Below the pieces are notes generated by a model, which ran no database searches, had not been told where the DNA came from, and worked only from the letters and a program-made list of their open reading frames with translations. The translations under genes were made by a program, and so were the position numbers. Of a stretch of 64,000 bases of DNA, positions 45,468 to 54,562 are shown piece by piece (the stretch's first letter is position 1; each line of letters begins with the position of its first letter). The DNA comes from Olleya sp. Bg11-27 (GTDB lineage Bacteria; Bacteroidota; Bacteroidia; Flavobacteriales; Flavobacteriaceae), in assembly GCF_002831645.1 (NCBI RefSeq), contig NZ_CP025117.1:999514-1063513 (forward strand), given 5' to 3'.

Positions 45468-46139
45468 TTAATCTATTAACCTAATTATGATTTGAGAGAC
45501 CTTACATACTCTTGCTGGTAGATTTGATTTTATTTGAATTTCAAATAGTTGTATTTGACTACCTCTTTTTGCTTTGAGAATATCTGTGATTAAAACGGAG
45601 GACTTTATTTTATTTCCGAATACTTTTTTTGAAGGCCTGTCTGGTAATTTTATTTTAAAACTAATAATTTCAGTTTGTAATCCATCTATTAACAAGTCGG
45701 GAAAATTATAAGACACAACACCTTTACTTAATTCATTTCTTGATAATTTTAGTTCGCATTTTTTGCAATGTTTTCCGTTAAACTGGCTAATTCCTGAGCT
45801 AATGTTTCTTATTTCAAATTTTTTTATAACATTATAAGGGATGTCGTTCAGGTCTTTTCCGGTAACGGTAATCGTTGTTTTTTTTCCACTTCCAGGTGCT
45901 AGTTTATAATTCCCTAAATCATCAATTTTTACTAACCCTTCTCCCGTAGCCTGATAGGGTAGATTGTTTTCAATTTTGATGCGTATTGGATTTGAGATGC
46001 CTCGATAAACAATGTCTTGATCATTAAATGTGCTAACGATTTCTATTTTTGGTGAGGCAATAGCAATAATATAATTGTTTTTGAGGGCACTACTAATAGA
46101 ACACCATAAGATCAGTAATACTGTAGAAGTAAATTGCAT
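45468..46139 (-). CDS. Exported protein resembling the GldM C-terminal domains
   Basis: Signal peptide-like N-terminus (LLILWCSISSALKNNYII), then a domain with DQDIVYRGISNPIRIKIENN, APGSGKKTTITVTG, SFKIKLPDRPSKKVFGN and GSQIQLFEIQIK. This is the pattern of the periplasmic C-terminal part of GldM (N-V-YRG-x-NPI near its start). GldM is a T9SS/gliding motor protein of about 515 residues; this stand-alone 223-residue protein lacks its N-terminal membrane helix region. It follows the start-less lipoprotein gene by 7 bases on the same strand. Confidence 0.65.
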   Translation of the reverse strand: MQFTSTVLLILWCSISSALKNNYIIAIASPKIEIVSTFNDQDIVYRGISNPIRIKIENNLPYQATGEGLVKIDDLGNYKLAPGSGKKTTITVTGKDLNDIPYNVIKKFEIRNISSGISQFNGKHCKKCELKLSRNELSKGVVSYNFPDLLIDGLQTEIISFKIKLPDRPSKKVFGNKIKSSVLITDILKAKRGSQIQLFEIQIKSNLPARVCKVSQIIIRLID

Positions 46140-46146
46140 TAGTATG

Positions 46147-46944
46147 CTATGTTTTAGGAATGATTAATGCTTCACTAAAAATCCACTTTTTAATTAAATT
46201 AGCATTAGTTGTAATTTCAGCAAATACGTATAAATTAGATTGAAAACAGGGCGAGGTTTCTGCTAATTCAATGACCACCTTATCATCGCAATAACTAGAG
46301 TGTAAAAAGTAAATTTCCTGGTCTTTTATTAAAACATATCCGACGTGATTGTCTAGTCCGACAAAGTATATTCCATTGTTGTAGACTTGATTTAGTTTGT
46401 CTTTTAATGTGTTAAAACTAAGCTTGGAGTATATTTTTAGTTCGTTTTTTGGTTGCAATGCGATAGCTTCTTGTAATCCCGCTTGTTGTGCCATTTTATA
46501 TCTATTTACTTTAAAATCTAAATGCTTTAAAGTGGTTGATACAAAATAACCACACGCAATTAAACCATCATTCGGGGTGTTGGTGTAGCCATTAAAATCC
46601 CAAGTAGTACCATACCAATGTGGTGTTATAACATTAATTAGTTTGTCATAAAGGTAATGGGAGGCTGAGTCTATTGCTTTTTTGTTATCAGTATTGTATA
46701 AGGATTTGAAGTAACTTTTATCTGCGCTAATGCGGGACTTTAAAAGCGTATAGTTTCCGTCGGCTTTAAAATTAATACCCAGTTTAACACTGTCTACACC
46801 TGTTTTGCTTATCTTCTTCTCAATAGGTATGTTTTTAATAGTATTTAGTGAGACTTCAGGTTTTATAGTCGTTTGTTTGTTCTCAATGTCTTTACAATTA
46901 AGTAACAGAATAAAAAAGGCTAGAAAAAAAAGATAAGTTTTAAT
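46147..46944 (-). CDS. Lipoprotein with papain/NlpC-like Cys-His motif; no ATG, GTG or TTG start
   Basis: The minus strand is open from a stop at 46975-46977 down to 46147 without interruption. The only ATG in frame (46492-46494) falls in the middle of a conserved-looking domain. The frame upstream encodes an ideal lipoprotein signal (KTYLFFLAFFILLLNC), and the best start is the ATT at 46942-46944. The mature part has WYGTTWDFNGYTNTPNDG, ACGYFVSTTLKHL (candidate catalytic Cys) and GLDNHVGYVLI (candidate His), a plan seen in NlpC/P60-like cysteine peptidases. It could be a gene using a rare ATT start or one that has lost its start codon. Paired with the GldM-C-like gene downstream. Confidence 0.65.
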   Translation of the reverse strand: MKTYLFFLAFFILLLNCKDIENKQTTIKPEVSLNTIKNIPIEKKISKTGVDSVKLGINFKADGNYTLLKSRISADKSYFKSLYNTDNKKAIDSASHYLYDKLINVITPHWYGTTWDFNGYTNTPNDGLIACGYFVSTTLKHLDFKVNRYKMAQQAGLQEAIALQPKNELKIYSKLSFNTLKDKLNQVYNNGIYFVGLDNHVGYVLIKDQEIYFLHSSYCDDKVVIELAETSPCFQSNLYVFAEITTNANLIKKWIFSEALIIPKT

Positions 46945-47094
46945 AATTTGTAGATTTAGTTGGTTTAATATAAACTATCAGAGACTTGTTTTTTTTGAAA
47001 ACAGATTTTTTCAAAAAAACAAGCAGACTAGAAGTTTCTATAAAGTTAATGTTATTTTTGAGATGATTAAAAAATGGTGATAATAATCGTCTAG

Positions 47095-47279
47095 GTGACT
47101 TCCGCCTCAGAAACTCATTTTACTATTGATGGCAGTGCAATGGAGCAGGAAGGCAAAGCGGCAAAGGTATTATGAGTAATCCATCTGAAAACCCTAATAA
47201 GAGGCATTTTAATACGATAAAAAAGAAAGTTTCTGAAGCAGTAAATATACCAGGAGGACAATGTACAGTAATAGATTAA
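47095..47279 (+). pseudogene. Possible frameshifted remnant ahead of a lipoprotein gene
   Basis: One frame (from GTG at 47095) reads VTSASETHFTIDGSAMEQEG, then KAAKVL, and stops at TGA 47173-47175. The next frame starts at an overlapping ATG (47172) and reads SNPSENPNKRHFNTIKKKVS, then EAVNIPGGQCTVID, stopping at 47277. Joined by a -1 shift they would make one 60-residue domain. It could also be two tiny coupled genes. Family not recognised. The second part overlaps the start of the next lipoprotein gene by 19 bases. Confidence 0.35.
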
Positions 47280-47737
47280 AAAGTTTAGTTCTAATAGTAA
47301 GTCTATTTTTTATAGGCTGTAAAAGTGATATGGAAAACCATAATATAAAAGTCGAGTTAGTTCTAGTTAATAGTTCAAAATTGAAAGGAAGCGTTACTAT
47401 TACGAATCAATCTGATACAGTGATTACGGTTAATCAGTTTGACTGGGAAACGGCGTCATTAAGTTTAGAACTTGAGAAAATTAGTAATAATCGTAATACG
47501 CCAATTCCTTTACTTGCGCCAGCTGTTCCTTCAAGTAATTTAAATGACTATGAGATGAGTTTAAAACGTAAAGAACAACTTCAGATTGATATTAAAGGTT
47601 TAGATATTATATCTAATAATTTACGAGAAGAACTTATAAGAGTGCGTTGTAAAGGTTTTTATAAACGAGCGCAAGAGGATACATTTTATGAAATTAAATC
47701 AAATTGGGTAATCTTACAACCAAATAAAAAAGAATAG
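47261..47737 (+). CDS. Hypothetical small lipoprotein
   Basis: Lipobox FFIGC near residue 20, then a mature domain of about 135 residues, mostly beta strand (KLKGSVTITNQSDTVITVNQ, CKGFYKRAQEDTFYEIKS). An unusually good Shine-Dalgarno-like AGGAGG lies about 8 bases before the ATG, rare for this group. It overlaps the tail of the remnant at 47095-47279. Its position next to a decayed upstream frame is like an immunity gene left after loss of its effector, but that is speculation. Confidence 0.55.
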   Translation: MYSNRLKSLVLIVSLFFIGCKSDMENHNIKVELVLVNSSKLKGSVTITNQSDTVITVNQFDWETASLSLELEKISNNRNTPIPLLAPAVPSSNLNDYEMSLKRKEQLQIDIKGLDIISNNLREELIRVRCKGFYKRAQEDTFYEIKSNWVILQPNKKE

Positions 47738-47743
47738 AGGGTA

Positions 47744-48637
47744 TTAATTCTCTAGAACCGCTATTTTAGAAATCATGTCTAAAGCATTTTTATCTTCAGG
47801 TTTTAATTCTAAAACTTTGTTGTAATTTTTTAAAGCGTCAGGATAGTTTTTGGTTGTGAAAAAAGCTTCACCTAAACTGTCAAAAGTGTTTGGATTGTTA
47901 GGGAATAACTTTGTGTTTAAATCAAAAACATAAATTGCTTTGTCGTATTGTTGATCTTTTAAATGCCAGTAACCTAAAGTATTTAGTTCTTTACTTCCTG
48001 CTGAGTATTCTGGAAAATAGGTTAAAAAGTTAGATTCTAATTTAACTAAGTCTTCTATTGATTTTTCATTTAAGTTGTAAAACGTAATATTAGCCACGTA
48101 GTACTTAGCAAAATAACGTTGATTAGTGACTATTTTTTCGATGTCGCGTTCAAAAGTTTCAACAGGATGTTCCACTATCCTATTAATTTCTTTTCCGTCT
48201 TTATAAAAAATAAAAGTTGGAACACGGTGGATGTTAAACCCTTTTTCTTCGCCGTTAGGTCCTTTTTTGTAGCTGTCTTTGGTGTTGTCTAGAGCAAAGA
48301 CCTCTAAGTTATCCATATTAAAATCGGCCAATTCTAATACATTGTAAAAACGCGGTACTTCTTTTTTGCTATCACCACACCAAGTTCCTAAAAAGGCTTT
48401 AATGGTATAATTGTTTAGTGAGTCTTTGAAGGTGTTTATTAATTTCTCGTTGGCTATGTATTCGTCATGATTTTTATTAAACCAATCTTTATAAGCGTCT
48501 TTTAAAAGCCCATCTTTATTAATTTGTCCTAATAATTTTGCTTGTCCTTTGTCATCCAAAACTTCAGTGTTTATTGTTTGAGCTATAGAGGAGCTAAGCG
48601 TTATTAGAACAAGGGCAATGGATATAAATAATTTCAT
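47744..48637 (-). CDS. Exported thioredoxin-like protein with C-terminal TPR
   Basis: Signal peptide (MKLFISIALVLITLSSSIAQ). A thioredoxin-like domain at about 75-165 has TIKAFLGTWCGDSKKEVPRF and the cis-Pro motif HRVPTFIFYKDGKE. The usual C-x-x-C is C-G-D-S here, with one Cys, so dithiol oxidoreductase activity is unlikely and a monothiol or non-redox role is implied. TPR-like helices follow (AIYVFDLNTKLFPNNPNTFD, AFFTTKNYPDALKNYNKVLE). Likely periplasmic. Confidence 0.8.
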   Translation of the reverse strand: MKLFISIALVLITLSSSIAQTINTEVLDDKGQAKLLGQINKDGLLKDAYKDWFNKNHDEYIANEKLINTFKDSLNNYTIKAFLGTWCGDSKKEVPRFYNVLELADFNMDNLEVFALDNTKDSYKKGPNGEEKGFNIHRVPTFIFYKDGKEINRIVEHPVETFERDIEKIVTNQRYFAKYYVANITFYNLNEKSIEDLVKLESNFLTYFPEYSAGSKELNTLGYWHLKDQQYDKAIYVFDLNTKLFPNNPNTFDSLGEAFFTTKNYPDALKNYNKVLELKPEDKNALDMISKIAVLEN

Positions 48638-48820
48638 AAAAATTGTTTTTGATTGAGATATTCAAATCTAATTTTAATCTTACTCAATTAGTAATTATTT
48701 AAACCAACAACAGACTTAAGCTTATCAACAACCTGTTTTATGCAGTTTGCATTACTTTTGATGGCTTTTGTACTTTGTTTTTGATGGTTTTAAGTTTTTG
48801 GGTTACTTTCAGCCTATATT

Positions 48821-49792
48821 ATGATAGATTTAAAAAAACAGACCTCACAAATATTAGTGCACATTCTATTTTGGATGCTATTTATATTTGTGTCTTTATT
48901 TATGTTCTCTCGGTATTATTGGGCTGAGAATCCATTTTTACAGTACTTATCCATTTTAGGAGTTATAGTCTATGTTAACCATTTTGTGCTTTTACCTTTT
49001 TTTGTAAAACGAAAATGGTATATGTTTTACGGGGCTCTGTTTATTGCTATTTCATTTTTTGCTACACGATTGTATTGTGATGTTTTTGCACAATGTGGGT
49101 GTTCTATAATGAAATGTTTAAGCGATTACTTATGGCAAACCTTGGTGCCATTAATTTTCTTTTCTTTTATATGGATGTTGTTTCGGTTTTTGGATGAACA
49201 AAGACTTAAAGAAGATATGATAAAACAACATGCAGAAATGGAGTTGAAATTTTTGAAATCTCAAATTAATCCACATGTGTTATTTAATAATTTGAATACG
49301 ATTTATTCATATTCTATAGAGAAGCCCAACGAAACACCAGAGCTTATTTTAATGTTATCTGATAATTTAAAACATGTTTTGTATGATAGTAATGCAGCGT
49401 TTGTTGATTTAGAAAAAGAACTTCATTTTCTAGATAATTATATTAAATTCCAAAAGATTAGAACAGAAGGTGTTAAACATATCGAGTATACTACTAATGT
49501 AATGTCAGATTATAGTAAAATTGGACCATTATTGTTAATTACTATTATTGAAAATGCGTTTAAACATAGTACACTAAATAGTACTATATTCATACAGCTT
49601 ACGGAAAAAGATAACACATTAGTTTGTACTTGTATTAACGCATTTGAACATAATAATATAGATAATACCGACTCTAGAATTGGATTTAAAAATCTAAAAA
49701 AACGACTGGATTTGTTGTACCCAAATAAGCATCAGTTGCATATTGAGAAGACGGACCAATTTAAAGTAATTTTAACCTTAGATCTATCATGA
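48821..49792 (+). CDS. LytS/YehU-type sensor histidine kinase
   Basis: Four hydrophobic segments within residues 1-120, then the His_kinase domain with ELKFLKSQINPHVLFNNLNT. The phosphoacceptor His follows Asn-Pro, with Val where Phe is usual. A short ATPase domain has LLLITIIENAFKHS and RIGFKNLKKRLDLLYPNKH. The G-boxes are minimal, as in this family. The stop overlaps the start of the response-regulator gene by 4 bases, so the two are coupled partners. Signal unknown. Confidence 0.9.
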   Translation: MIDLKKQTSQILVHILFWMLFIFVSLFMFSRYYWAENPFLQYLSILGVIVYVNHFVLLPFFVKRKWYMFYGALFIAISFFATRLYCDVFAQCGCSIMKCLSDYLWQTLVPLIFFSFIWMLFRFLDEQRLKEDMIKQHAEMELKFLKSQINPHVLFNNLNTIYSYSIEKPNETPELILMLSDNLKHVLYDSNAAFVDLEKELHFLDNYIKFQKIRTEGVKHIEYTTNVMSDYSKIGPLLLITIIENAFKHSTLNSTIFIQLTEKDNTLVCTCINAFEHNNIDNTDSRIGFKNLKKRLDLLYPNKHQLHIEKTDQFKVILTLDLS

Positions 49793-50484
49793 CTTGTATC
49801 ATTATTGAGGACGAAATACCTGCACAGAATTTGCTTAAAAACTATTTAAGTAAATTACCAAATATGGAATTGTTAGGCACATTTCAATCGGCTATCCAGG
49901 CGCATAACTACTTTAAAACAAGTACTGCGGATGTTGTGTTTTTAGATGTGAATTTACCAGATATATCAGGTATAGATTTTATTAAAAGCGTAAAGGATCC
50001 ACCGTCCATTATAATGACGACTGCTTATCCCGATTACGCAGTGAGCTGTTTTGAGCTAGATACTATTGTGGATTATTTAGTAAAACCTTTTGGGTTTGAT
50101 CGTTTTTTAAAAGCAATTAATAAAGTCGAAAGTAGATTAGATACAAATAGTGATACTAAGGATATGGTAGAGGAATCTATCTTTTTGAATGTCGATAAAA
50201 CGCTTCATAAAATAGTGCTTAACGATATTTTGTATTTAGAATCTGATCGAAACTATGTTACGGTGGTGACTAAAACACAAAAATTGTCCTATATAGATTC
50301 GCTTAAGAATTGGATTGAAAAATTACCAGAACAATGCTTTATTCAAATTCATAAATCTTATATAATTAATACTAATTATGTGAGTAAAATTTCAGGTAAT
50401 GAAATTTATATGGATGCACAACGCTTGCCTATCGGAAGGAGTTTTAAGTCTTGTTTGCTTAAAAAGCTGAGAATAATTTGTTAA
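49789..50484 (+). CDS. LytTR-family response regulator
   Basis: Receiver domain with VVFLDVNLPDISGIDFI (phospho-Asp at about residue 54), Thr in IMTTAYPDYA and Lys in YLVKPFGFDRF. A C-terminal LytTR DNA-binding domain follows: NDILYLESDRNYVTVVT, FIQIHKSYIINTNYV, LPIGRSFK. It is translationally coupled to the histidine kinase gene. Its targets are unknown, but it may act on the adjacent Lys/Glu-rich protein gene. Confidence 0.92.
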   Translation: MTCIIIEDEIPAQNLLKNYLSKLPNMELLGTFQSAIQAHNYFKTSTADVVFLDVNLPDISGIDFIKSVKDPPSIIMTTAYPDYAVSCFELDTIVDYLVKPFGFDRFLKAINKVESRLDTNSDTKDMVEESIFLNVDKTLHKIVLNDILYLESDRNYVTVVTKTQKLSYIDSLKNWIEKLPEQCFIQIHKSYIINTNYVSKISGNEIYMDAQRLPIGRSFKSCLLKKLRIIC

Positions 50485-50542
50485 TATATGTTAATTTATT
50501 GCAAATTCTAAGTACTTTTAGAGCCTAATTAAAAACTTAAAC

Positions 50543-51289
50543 ATGAAAACATTTCAATTATTTTTTACATTATTTTTTCTGGTTGTGGTTAATAGCGTCA
50601 CAGCTCAAGAAGTCAGTTTTGATAATCAAGTTTATGTCGTTTATAAAAAAGCGATCATTTTAAATGGTGAAGAAGTTACTAAGGACTTAACAAAAGAACA
50701 ACAAGAGGGGATTTTTGATTTAGCAAAAGTCAAAAATTTCGAGAATGATGCTCTTGAAAAAAAGAAGGAAGAAGCTGCTAAGGAAGAGGAAAAAGCTATT
50801 AAGGAAGAAGAAGCTACATCTGATAAGAAAGAAAAAGAAGCAGAGAAAGAGGCTAAGAAAAAAGAAAAGCAAGCGGAAAAAGAGTTAAAAGAACAAGAGA
50901 AGTCGGCAGAGGAAGCTGTTAAGGAAAAGGAAGAACAAGCTAAAGCTGAAGCGAAGGCGATTGCAGAAAAAGAAAAGGAAGCAAAAGAAGCTGTTAAACA
51001 AAAAGAAAAGGAAGCTAAGGCCAAAGAAAAAGAGGTGAAGGCACAGGAAAAAGAACGTAAAGAAGCCGAAAAAGCTAAAGAAAAAGAAGAGAAAGCAGTT
51101 GATAAGAAAGAGAAAGCAACAAAGGATGTTGAAAAAGCAACTGAGAAACTAGAAAAAGACACCCAGAAATTTGAAAAGTTAAAAGCAAAAGGAGAATTGT
51201 CTCCTAATGACATTGAAAAATGGAATGAAAAACTGGAAAAATTAAAGGAAAAAGTGGTGGATTCTAAGGAGAAATTAGGGAAGCTTTAA
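50543..51289 (+). CDS. Exported Lys/Glu-rich coiled-coil protein
   Basis: Signal peptide (MKTFQLFFTLFFLVVVNSVTAQ), a short folded part (VSFDNQVYVVYKKAIILNGE), then about 160 residues of nearly continuous E/K/A repeats (AEKEAKKKEKQAEKELKEQE style) predicted as a single long charged helix or coiled coil. It ends in LSPNDIEKWNEKLEKLKEK. No family recognised. A long antisense reading frame over it is a composition artefact. It ends 1 base before the TTG start of the amidase gene. Confidence 0.7.
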   Translation: MKTFQLFFTLFFLVVVNSVTAQEVSFDNQVYVVYKKAIILNGEEVTKDLTKEQQEGIFDLAKVKNFENDALEKKKEEAAKEEEKAIKEEEATSDKKEKEAEKEAKKKEKQAEKELKEQEKSAEEAVKEKEEQAKAEAKAIAEKEKEAKEAVKQKEKEAKAKEKEVKAQEKERKEAEKAKEKEEKAVDKKEKATKDVEKATEKLEKDTQKFEKLKAKGELSPNDIEKWNEKLEKLKEKVVDSKEKLGKL

Positions 51290-51290
51290 T

Positions 51291-52070
51291 TTGAATACAC
51301 AGTTACATATTGCAATTATTCAGTCTAATTTGGTTTGGGAGAATCCCATCCAAAATAGGCTGAATTTTATGCAAAAAATTGAAGGGTTAGATAATACTGT
51401 TGATCTTATCATATTGCCAGAAATGTTTACTTCTGGTTTTACAATGTCTCCACAGGTTGTGGCTGAAGCAATGGATGGTGATACTATCCAATGGATGCTA
51501 GCATTGGCTAATCGTAAAGGGGCTGCAATCGTTGGTAGTTTGGTCATTAAAGAACATAACAATTATTATAACCGTTTAGTTTTTGTGCACCCAAATGGTG
51601 TTGTAGATAGTTACGACAAGCGCCATACGTTTACCTTAGCAGGAGAGGATAAGGTCTACACAAAAGGAGAAGCGCAATTAATTGTAAATTACAAAGGGTT
51701 TAAAATTAAGCCCCTAGTTTGTTATGATTTACGTTTTCCTGTTTGGTCTAGGCTATCCGATAATTACGATGTTTTGTTATATGTAGCCAATTGGCCAACA
51801 AAGCGCATTTTAGCCTGGGATACTTTATTGCAAGCAAGAGCTATTGAAAACATGAGTTATTGTATTGGGGTAAACAGAGTTGGATTGGATGCTAATAAGT
51901 ATCAATATCCAGGACATTCTCAAGCCTATAATGCTTTAGGAGACAAACTAACACGTCTAAAACCAAATACGGAAGACATTGCGTTAGTTACTTTAAGTAA
52001 GTCACATGTTGAAACGACTAGAAATAAGTTAAGATTTTTAGATGATAAAGATTTGTTTAGTCTAAAGTAA
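51291..52070 (+). CDS. Nitrilase-superfamily omega-amidase
   Basis: The E-K-C triad is present: LILPEMFTSGF (Glu), YDKRHTFTLAGE (Lys) and PLVCYDLRFPVWSR (Cys), plus NWPTKRILAWDTLLQARAIE. This fits the YafV/Nit2 omega-amidase group that hydrolyses alpha-ketoglutaramate or alpha-ketosuccinamate. Cytoplasmic. Start is a TTG at 51291, directly after the previous stop; there is no ATG that would leave the first beta strand intact. Its 3' end overlaps the convergent Ig-like lipoprotein gene by 14 bases. Confidence 0.88.
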   Translation: MNTQLHIAIIQSNLVWENPIQNRLNFMQKIEGLDNTVDLIILPEMFTSGFTMSPQVVAEAMDGDTIQWMLALANRKGAAIVGSLVIKEHNNYYNRLVFVHPNGVVDSYDKRHTFTLAGEDKVYTKGEAQLIVNYKGFKIKPLVCYDLRFPVWSRLSDNYDVLLYVANWPTKRILAWDTLLQARAIENMSYCIGVNRVGLDANKYQYPGHSQAYNALGDKLTRLKPNTEDIALVTLSKSHVETTRNKLRFLDDKDLFSLK

Positions 52071-53670
52071 AATCAATAATCACTTCCCATCCAGATCTTA
52101 TCTCTTCAACTTTTTCTGTATAGCTGACGCGCTCTGCTTGTGTTTGCTTAAGGAAATTTCCAGGATCGTATTTTCCGTTTTTATTAGAGTCAAAAATAAC
52201 TCTGACGTAATATTCTCCCGGTTTTAAATAAAAGAAATCTATTGGTGCTGCTTTTGTAGCATACTCCTCATATTTGACGTCTCCTGTTTTATTAACAAAT
52301 TGAACAATTAAAGGGTATTGCGCATTTTTAATATTGACTCTAGCGTTACCAAGTCCTGCTTCTTTTACGGTTCTTAAACTGTAGTTTAAGGTGTCGTTAG
52401 CGGTGCTGAAAAAGTCAGTAACTGTATTTGGTAGTAACTGCACTTTATAAACATTGTCTTCTGTTTTATCAAAAACAACTTCTATAGTGTTTTGTATTGT
52501 GTCCAATTTAGATGTAAACGCTACGTTTGTGGAGTCTTTATCTAAGATCTTTATTTTAGTTTTATCAAATTTAGTGATTGGAATATTCGCCGAAATTTTT
52601 AAGGGCTCAAAAAAGTCGATATTACCACTTGGATTAGCTTTTAGTAGTAAAGAGTCTCTCTTGTTGTCTTTTATCCTAACCGTAAACGTATCAATAATAG
52701 TTTTATTTGTAACCTTAAATATTAGAGAGTCTACTTCTAATTTTGGTTTGTAATAATAGTTTAAAGTGTCTGTTTTTTCATCTTTAAAATAGCTGTATTC
52801 ATAGTCTGATGGGGCGTCTGATAGTAAGTCAATAGCCATGCTTTTGTAGTCTTCACCTTGAAAACCAAATGCTATTTTTTCGCCCGAAATTAACCTTGGA
52901 CTTTCAGCTTTGTAATCTAATGTTTCTTTAAATAGTTTTAATTTATAAAAAGCAGTTGTGTCATTGGATACCGTTATAAAATCCTCGTAAAACCCTATTT
53001 CGTCAGAACTTTGCTCAAATTTGTTATTAGAGTTATTATCCTTTATGGCAACAAGTTTATAAAGTCCCGCTTTTAAATTTTCAATTTTAAAATTAGTGGT
53101 GCTGTCTAAAGTGTTAGTAATGTATTTTGGATTTTCTTTATAGACAATAGAATCTGTGTAAGCGGAGTCCGCTTCATATAAGTGCACCGAAATAAAAGGA
53201 TCTGTTTGTCTTTTGATGGCATCCATTACACTTCCTTTTACGGATAGCGAATCGATATGGCTCCCTGTGGAAAAGACATATCTGTAATAAGGGTAAGGAT
53301 TTTCTTCGTTGTTGTCTACAATACTATTTCCAAAATTAATAGCGTAGGTTGTATTGGGTTGTAATGTGTCAGAAATTTTTATCGTCACATATTTACTAGC
53401 TGTTCCTAAAGGTGTGATATCAGGAGTCTCCTTCATTGGGGGAGATATAACTAATTGTTTGGTTAGGTCTTTAGTTTTGACATACTCATCAAAATAAATT
53501 CTAATCTCTTTACTATTAAAGTTTGTAGAATAGTTTTCTGGAATTGTTTTAAGGATAACAGGTGGCGTAATATCCTTCTCTCCACCGGACACATTTCCTC
53601 TATTTGCACAGTTAATACAAGTGAGTGCTAAAACACTATAAAAACAAAAATTTAAGAGACGGTTTTGCAT
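52057..53670 (-). CDS. Ig-like (SbsA/Big_5-type) domain lipoprotein
   Basis: From the ATG at 53668-53670 there is a signal peptide with lipobox LTCINC, followed by ANRGNVSGGEKDITPP. The Ig-like domain follows (VILKTIPENYSTNFNSKEIR, IYFDEYVKT, QPNTTYAINFG). Several further beta domains and a C-terminal segment with DSNKNGKYDPGNF, an EF-hand/dockerin-like Asp cluster, complete the protein. The family is common in Bacteroidota as an outer-surface lipoprotein of unknown role. The start 11 codons upstream would spoil the signal peptide. Confidence 0.8.
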   Translation of the reverse strand: MQNRLLNFCFYSVLALTCINCANRGNVSGGEKDITPPVILKTIPENYSTNFNSKEIRIYFDEYVKTKDLTKQLVISPPMKETPDITPLGTASKYVTIKISDTLQPNTTYAINFGNSIVDNNEENPYPYYRYVFSTGSHIDSLSVKGSVMDAIKRQTDPFISVHLYEADSAYTDSIVYKENPKYITNTLDSTTNFKIENLKAGLYKLVAIKDNNSNNKFEQSSDEIGFYEDFITVSNDTTAFYKLKLFKETLDYKAESPRLISGEKIAFGFQGEDYKSMAIDLLSDAPSDYEYSYFKDEKTDTLNYYYKPKLEVDSLIFKVTNKTIIDTFTVRIKDNKRDSLLLKANPSGNIDFFEPLKISANIPITKFDKTKIKILDKDSTNVAFTSKLDTIQNTIEVVFDKTEDNVYKVQLLPNTVTDFFSTANDTLNYSLRTVKEAGLGNARVNIKNAQYPLIVQFVNKTGDVKYEEYATKAAPIDFFYLKPGEYYVRVIFDSNKNGKYDPGNFLKQTQAERVSYTEKVEEIRSGWEVIIDFTLD

Positions 53671-53727
53671 ATAATTTTGAATGAAGTTACAAATTAACAA
53701 CATATTTATCTTTTAACGAAAAATGGG

Positions 53728-54411
53728 CTACGCTATTGCTATTGCGGCAATACTTATTTTTACGTTTTTAGCTTTATTTAATTCTAAAATACAGGCTTCT
53801 AATGTATTTCCAGTGGTAATAATATCATCGACCAAAAGGATATGTTTGTTTTCAAGTTTATGTAGGTGTGTAATAGTAAAGGTTTCGTTGTTTAATTGCC
53901 ATCTTTCAAGTCTTGTTTTGCTGGCTTGAGATGAAGTACTAGTGGTTATTTTGGTGAGTAAATCTTCTGAGTATTCAATTTCTAAGGCTTTGGCTATATT
54001 TTGACCGAATTTAGTAACTTGATTGTAACCTCTTTTTTTCAATTTTTTAGGATGTAATGGCACAGGGATTACAAGATCTACTGTTTTGTAGTCGTCACAA
54101 GCTCTAAGTTCTTCTCCTAGCCATTGTCCGAAAAAGTCACTAACGGCTTCATTTTTTCCGTATTTTAATTGATGAAGTAGGTATTGAACGGTTCCTTTTT
54201 TTTCGAAACGTAATAATGCTGTTGCTGCTTCAATTTTAACCCGACCATAGAAGACGTTTTTTACGAATGGATCATTGTTCTGGTGATAATTGGTTGTTGG
54301 TAAAATGTGTCTGCAGTCTGTGCATAAAAAGACTTCGTTATCGGATAAGTGGGTTTTACAAGCATTACAGACCTTGGGGAAAAACAGATTAATTAATGCT
54401 TCTAAGCTCAT
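53728..54411 (-). CDS. comF: ComF-family phosphoribosyltransferase-like protein
   Basis: N-terminal zinc-finger-like CNACKTHLSDNEVFLCTDC and a C-terminal PRPP-binding motif HILLVDDIITTGNTLEACIL, with IPVPLHPKKLKKRGYNQ between. This is the complete ComF layout (227 residues). Homologues are needed for natural DNA uptake, acting at the cytoplasmic side of the membrane; other competence genes are not in this window. Confidence 0.9.
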   Translation of the reverse strand: MSLEALINLFFPKVCNACKTHLSDNEVFLCTDCRHILPTTNYHQNNDPFVKNVFYGRVKIEAATALLRFEKKGTVQYLLHQLKYGKNEAVSDFFGQWLGEELRACDDYKTVDLVIPVPLHPKKLKKRGYNQVTKFGQNIAKALEIEYSEDLLTKITTSTSSQASKTRLERWQLNNETFTITHLHKLENKHILLVDDIITTGNTLEACILELNKAKNVKISIAAIAIA

Positions 54412-54562
54412 AAAATAATGGTTTTATGTGTTTTGAATAAATAGCCGATAATCTGTTTTAAAAGCATCATTATTAGCTTTGACCGAAATTTTAATCAAGT
54501 TATCGAAAAATTCTTATATATAGATATATTAGTAATAGTTTTGCATCAAATATTAAACTTAA

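Noticed and set aside
46147-46494. 115-codon gene starting at the internal ATG
   Set aside because: The frame is open and protein-like for 150 codons upstream, including a lipoprotein signal, so this ATG is internal.
50641-51213. 190-codon antisense frame rich in Ser, Phe and Ala
   Set aside because: It is the complement of the E/K-rich coding repeats; composition artefact.
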